Assembly: GCF_005670685.2 (NCBI RefSeq)
Contig: NZ_CP062008.1
Location: 1,984,001 to 2,048,000, forward strand
Direction of reading: 5' to 3'
Origin: Mycolicibacterium mucogenicum DSM 44124
GTDB taxonomy: Bacteria > Actinomycetota > Actinomycetes > Mycobacteriales > Mycobacteriaceae
DNA length: 64,000 nt
The notes under the pieces were generated by a model. The model was not told the origin of the DNA, searched no databases, and saw only the letters and a list, made by a program, of their open reading frames with translations. Below are positions 60,932-64,000 of this stretch, in pieces. A program made the translations under genes and the position numbers. Positions within the stretch are counted from its first letter, which is position 1. Every line of letters begins with the position of its first letter.

Positions 60932-62272
60932 CTACCGCCGGCCGGCGCTGATCATGTCGGCGCGGGGCACCACCTTGACCCGCTCGCGGCCCTGCTGTGC
61001 GCCGAGGGCCATCTCGTGGGCGTCGAGGCGCTCCCATTCCGCCCACGTGGTGTAGTCGATGCCGTTGCCGGCCAGATGCTCCAGGATGGCATCGGGTTCG
61101 CCGATCTCCGGTGCGCGCAGTCCCGGCAGATCGGCCAGCAGACTGGTGATCGTCTCGGACGCATCGGATTTGGTGTGCCCGATGAGTCCGATCGGCCCGC
61201 GTTTGATCCAGCCGGTGACGTAGGTGCCCTCGATCAGCTCGCCATCGAGGTCCAGGACCCGGCCGGCGTCGTGGGGGACCACGCCGGCGTGGTGGTCGAA
61301 CGGCAGATCGGCCAGATGTGAGGACAGGTAACCGACCGCGCGGTAGACGGCCTGCACCGGCCAATCGGTGAATTCGCCGGTGCCCCGGGCGGTTCCGTCG
61401 CCGATCAGCTCGGTGCGTTCGGTCCGCAGTCCTTCGACGCGGTGGGTGCCGAGCACCGCGACGGGGGATTGGCACAGATGAATGTGGATGCGGTGCGGCG
61501 CGCCGGTGGGTTCGACGTCGAGGTATCGCATCATGGTGTTGACGACGAGCTTGGTGGACTTGTTGGTGTTGATGGCCTGCTGGCTGGCCTCGTCGATCTC
61601 GAAGCCCTCCGGGTGCACGATCACGTCGACGCTGGGGGAGTGGGACAGCTCGCGGAATTCCATCGGCGAGAACTTGATCTGGGCCGGGCCGCGCCGGGCG
61701 AAGACATGCACATCGGTGGCCTGATTCAGTGAAAGGCCTTGGTACACATTACCGGCGATCTCGGTGCTCAACTGTTCATCGGCGGGCTTGGCCAGCATCC
61801 GGGCGATGTCGAGTGCCACATTGCCTGCGCCGAGCACCGCAACGCTCTTGGCCTCCAGCGGCCAGGTTCGTGGCACGTCGGGGTGGCCGTCATACCAGGA
61901 CACGAAATCGGCGGCGCCGTAGCTGCCGGGCAGTTCGATGCCGGGGATGTCCAGCGGGCGGTCCGCGCGTGCCCCGGTGGCGAAGACGACGGCGTCGTAG
62001 TGGCGACGCAGATCGGACAGTTTCACATCGGTGCCATAGTGCACGTTGCCGATGAAGCGGATCTCGTCGCGTGAGAGCACTCGCCGGAGCGCCTTGATGA
62101 TCTCCTTGATCCGGGGATGATCAGGTGCCACGCCGTACCGGACCAGCCCGTACGGGGCCGGCAGGCGATCGAACAGATCGACCCTGGCCTGCGGGTATTC
62201 GTCGACCAGGATGTCGGACGCATAGATTCCGGCCGGACCTGCCCCGATCACCGCCACGCGGATGTCACGCAC
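60932..62272 (-). CDS. fprA: Ferredoxin-NADP+ reductase, FprA type
   Basis: A 446-residue flavoprotein of the adrenodoxin-reductase family. It has the FAD fold VAVIGAGPAGIYASDILVDE, YGVAPDHPRIK, FATGARADRPLDIPG and the NADP fold VAVLGAGNVALDIARML. The C-terminal TGWIKRGPIGLIGHTKSDA is the family signature. It moves electrons between NADPH and ferredoxins, for example for cytochromes P450 or iron release. An IdeR-type iron box lies 17 bp before the start codon, so expression should rise in low iron. It could equally be named FprA-like, as mycobacteria carry paralogues. Confidence 0.93.
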   Translation of the reverse strand: MRDIRVAVIGAGPAGIYASDILVDEYPQARVDLFDRLPAPYGLVRYGVAPDHPRIKEIIKALRRVLSRDEIRFIGNVHYGTDVKLSDLRRHYDAVVFATGARADRPLDIPGIELPGSYGAADFVSWYDGHPDVPRTWPLEAKSVAVLGAGNVALDIARMLAKPADEQLSTEIAGNVYQGLSLNQATDVHVFARRGPAQIKFSPMEFRELSHSPSVDVIVHPEGFEIDEASQQAINTNKSTKLVVNTMMRYLDVEPTGAPHRIHIHLCQSPVAVLGTHRVEGLRTERTELIGDGTARGTGEFTDWPVQAVYRAVGYLSSHLADLPFDHHAGVVPHDAGRVLDLDGELIEGTYVTGWIKRGPIGLIGHTKSDASETITSLLADLPGLRAPEIGEPDAILEHLAGNGIDYTTWAEWERLDAHEMALGAQQGRERVKVVPRADMISAGRR

Positions 62273-62288
62273 TCAGCACCTCCATCAA

Positions 62289-62307
62289 TTAGGTAAGGCA
62301 AGCCTAA
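62289..62307. promoter_or_regulatory. IdeR/DtxR-type iron box
   Basis: TTAGGTAAGGCAAGCCTAA matches the 19-bp IdeR consensus TTAGGTTAGGCTAACCTAA at 16 of 19 positions. It lies directly upstream of fprA on the minus strand and implies repression when iron is plentiful. Confidence 0.88.
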
Positions 62308-62502
62308 ATTGGTACGTGGGTACCGCAAGGCCTACGTCGGCGATGGAGATGCCGATCACAGCACCTGTTCGGAGGGTGGCGCTCGCGCACCAAGAAACCG
62401 CCAAGGCGTCAGTCGCACCCTTGGTGAGTGACCGGCCACGACGGCCGTCGACGGCGAACGGCGCCCGTCATGCGCCATTCCGAGAAGGGACAGTCCACGA
62501 CG

Positions 62503-62922
62503 ATGATGAAGCTGGCGCTGATCGCGACCACGGCGGTCGCGGCGACGATCGGCCTGGCGGCAACCGCGCATGCCGACGACACCTATGACTTTCGCTCCCC
62601 ATCGGGGAACGTCGGTTGCAAGATGAGCGCGGGCGGTGCCATGTGCGAGATCAAGGACTACACGTGGTTCATCGCGCGTCCCGCGGGCTACACGATGGGC
62701 GGGAAGGGGAACCGGTTCATTCTTGATGTGGGCCGCGCGCCCATCGGGGGCGACTGGCATTCGGATCACGAATTTCCCGACGGCGCACCGACTCTCGGCT
62801 ATGGCCAGAAGCGGGTGGTGGGTTCTATCACCTGCGACAGCGAACCCACGGGAGTGACGTGTAGCGATTCCACCACCGCACACTTTTTCCGAGTGTCACG
62901 CGATTCGTATGAGCTGGGCTGA
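62503..62922 (+). CDS. Small secreted protein, DUF6636-like
   Basis: A 139-residue exported protein; ATG 62503 gives a standard signal peptide (KLALIATTAVAATIGLAATA to HADD), and ATG 62470 would add 11 residues. The mature part has four cysteines (VGCKM, AMCEI, ITCDS, VTCSD) and the pattern FRSPSGNVGCKM, then CEIKDYTWF, that I associate with DUF6636. It probably has two disulfides. The function is unknown. It is 3 bp from the next exported protein, so they share a transcript. Confidence 0.8.
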   Translation: MMKLALIATTAVAATIGLAATAHADDTYDFRSPSGNVGCKMSAGGAMCEIKDYTWFIARPAGYTMGGKGNRFILDVGRAPIGGDWHSDHEFPDGAPTLGYGQKRVVGSITCDSEPTGVTCSDSTTAHFFRVSRDSYELG

Positions 62923-62925
62923 TCC

Positions 62926-63393
62926 ATGAAGCCGATGACAACGAAGAAGTTCGCGGCGCAGATCGCCGCAGCCATCGCAACCACCATGGCCGTGGCCGCG
63001 TGCTCGACGACCGGCACGCCCGCCGTGCGGGCCGACCCGCAACCGACGCTCGGCCGTGCCTGGAACCCGAGTGCGCGCGGCTACGGCACGGTGCAGCCCG
63101 CGCGGGTCTTCAACGGCGGCGACCCGACGGGCGATATCTGGGGCATCACGTGGTCGTCCTGGGGTGGGGAACGGGCCACCGGGACGGGCACGTCGTACGG
63201 CATGCCGCCGGGCGTCGTCAGTGTCTCGCAGTCGGTCAAGGAATCGGCGACGATCGTGGCTTACAACCTCGGTTACTGCGACGGCCAGCTGATGTACCAG
63301 GCGGCGAAGTGGTACTTCCCCGGTTACGGAGAGTCGTTCAACCCGGCGGGGCACTACAACATCTGCACGGGCGATTACGTCGACGGCATCTGA
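62926..63393 (+). CDS. Small lipoprotein of unknown function
   Basis: A 155-residue protein. The signal peptide (FAAQIAAAIATTMAVAAC) ends in a lipobox (VAAC, Cys26). The mature part contains GDIWGITWSSWGGERATGTG, a conserved tryptophan-rich patch, and two further cysteines (GYCDGQL, YNICTGDY). Similar proteins are frequent in mycobacteria, often as secreted pairs, but I know no function. It lies 3 bp after the DUF6636-like gene. Confidence 0.8.
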   Translation: MKPMTTKKFAAQIAAAIATTMAVAACSTTGTPAVRADPQPTLGRAWNPSARGYGTVQPARVFNGGDPTGDIWGITWSSWGGERATGTGTSYGMPPGVVSVSQSVKESATIVAYNLGYCDGQLMYQAAKWYFPGYGESFNPAGHYNICTGDYVDGI

Positions 63394-63503
63394 CGTACAG
63401 CCCTGAGTCGCAACGGGTTCCACGACATCGCGAAACCATGCCAAGCGAGTCAAGCTGATCGAATCGATTGACGGTGCCGGGTGCAGACGATTGTGTCGGC
63501 GCC

Positions 63504-64000
63504 ATGAAGAGTTTCCTTGCCGGCGACGCATTCGCGGATCGCACGGTCGTCCTCATCGGCGGCGGGTCCGGAATCGGTTTCGCGGTGGCCAGATTGGTGG
63601 TGTCGGGTGGGGGTGCGGTGGTGCTGGGCGGGCGCCGCGCCGGGGTGCTCGAGAAGGCCGCCGCCGATCTTGGCCCGGCGGCGACATGGCAGGTCGTCGA
63701 TACCGCCGACGAGCGCACCATAGACGCTCTGTTCGCCCGGCTCGACGCCGTCGATGCCCTCTTCACCACCGCGGCCACCTACGTCACCGGAGCGATGCGC
63801 GAACTCTCGCTGACCGACGCCGCGTCGCCCTTCGACTCGAAGTTCTGGGGTCAGTACCGCGTCGTCAAGGCCGCGCTGCCGGTGCTGACCGCCGATGCGT
63901 CCGTCGTCCTGATGGCCGGGGCGGCCAGTGTGCGGCCTGCCGGGGCGGCGCCCGCCTACGTCGCAGCCAACGCCGCCATCGAGGGATTGGCCCGCGGCTT
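63504..64000 (+). CDS. Short-chain dehydrogenase/reductase (cut by right edge)
   Basis: The first 165 residues of an SDR from ATG 63504. The NAD(P)-binding motif is VVLIGGGSGIGFAVARLVVS (TGxxxGxG variant with G-G-G-S-G-I-G), and LGGRRAGVLEK suggests NADP use through the two arginines. LFTTAATY stands where NNAG usually occurs. The catalytic tyrosine is in APAYVAANAAIEG, where the usual YxxxK reads Y-V-A-A-N, so the active-site lysine is replaced by asparagine. The substrate is unknown. The gene runs off the window. Confidence 0.85.
   Translation, partial: MKSFLAGDAFADRTVVLIGGGSGIGFAVARLVVSGGGAVVLGGRRAGVLEKAAADLGPAATWQVVDTADERTIDALFARLDAVDALFTTAATYVTGAMRELSLTDAASPFDSKFWGQYRVVKAALPVLTADASVVLMAGAASVRPAGAAPAYVAANAAIEGLARG

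Overview
The window is high-GC actinobacterial chromosome and almost certainly comes from a (rapidly growing) Mycobacterium/Mycolicibacterium. The backbone gene order matches, gene for gene, the M. tuberculosis block Rv2181-Rv2144c as I remember it: MptC, Rv2180c, RNase AS, AroG, PknL, Rv2175c, MptA, IdsA2, LppM, a GNAT protein, a DUF3040 protein, then the division/cell-wall (dcw) cluster mraZ to wag31. No tRNA, rRNA, CRISPR array or insertion sequence was seen.

Layout. (1) 1-2.4 kb: lipoglycan mannosyltransferase MptC (cut by the left edge), a polytopic membrane protein and RNase AS. (2) 2.4-17.6 kb: an accessory block between RNase AS and aroG that I read as a copper-handling island. It holds an operon for a CopC-CopD fusion, YcnI, a DUF5134 protein and a small membrane protein; ECF sigma factor SigC; a CtpA/B-type copper P-type ATPase; a CopD/CtaG-like membrane protein; a PepSY membrane protein; a second, Met/His-rich DUF5134 protein; and a zinc-finger anti-sigma factor. 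A PucR-type regulator and a large, compositionally different exported protein sit inside the block. (3) 17.7-25.4 kb: aroG, pknL, Rv2175c-like, mptA, idsA2, lppM, GNAT and DUF3040 genes. (4) 25.8-46.8 kb: the dcw cluster mraZ-rsmH-ftsL-like-pbpB-murE-murF-mraY-[lipoprotein]-ftsW-murG-murC-ftsQ-ftsZ-yfiH-yggS-sepF-yggT-wag31-Rv2144c-like. Most genes overlap by 4 bp. murD is absent from its usual place between mraY and ftsW, where a DUF5642-like lipoprotein gene sits instead.

(5) 47.2-58.4 kb: a nitrogen-acquisition island. It has a NarK transporter, a GntR regulator with a clear operator, a sterol-desaturase-type enzyme and a 1347-residue nitrate reductase fused to its own flavodoxin/FAD/NAD(P)H electron-input module (NasN type). 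These are followed by an operon of a GTP-cyclohydrolase-II-like protein, a DUF1688 protein, uracil phosphoribosyltransferase and a Tat-exported deaminase. The first three are the signature set of the URC pyrimidine-degradation pathway known from yeasts. (6) 58.4-64 kb: a hemophore-type secreted protein, a TetR regulator with a GH1 glycosidase lipoprotein, a ferredoxin-NADP reductase behind an IdeR-type iron box, two small exported proteins and a right-truncated SDR.

Three genes (a large exported protein, the PepSY protein and murE) are each broken by a one-base frameshift at a run of four G or C. Because murE is essential, homopolymer sequencing or assembly error is the first explanation to test.
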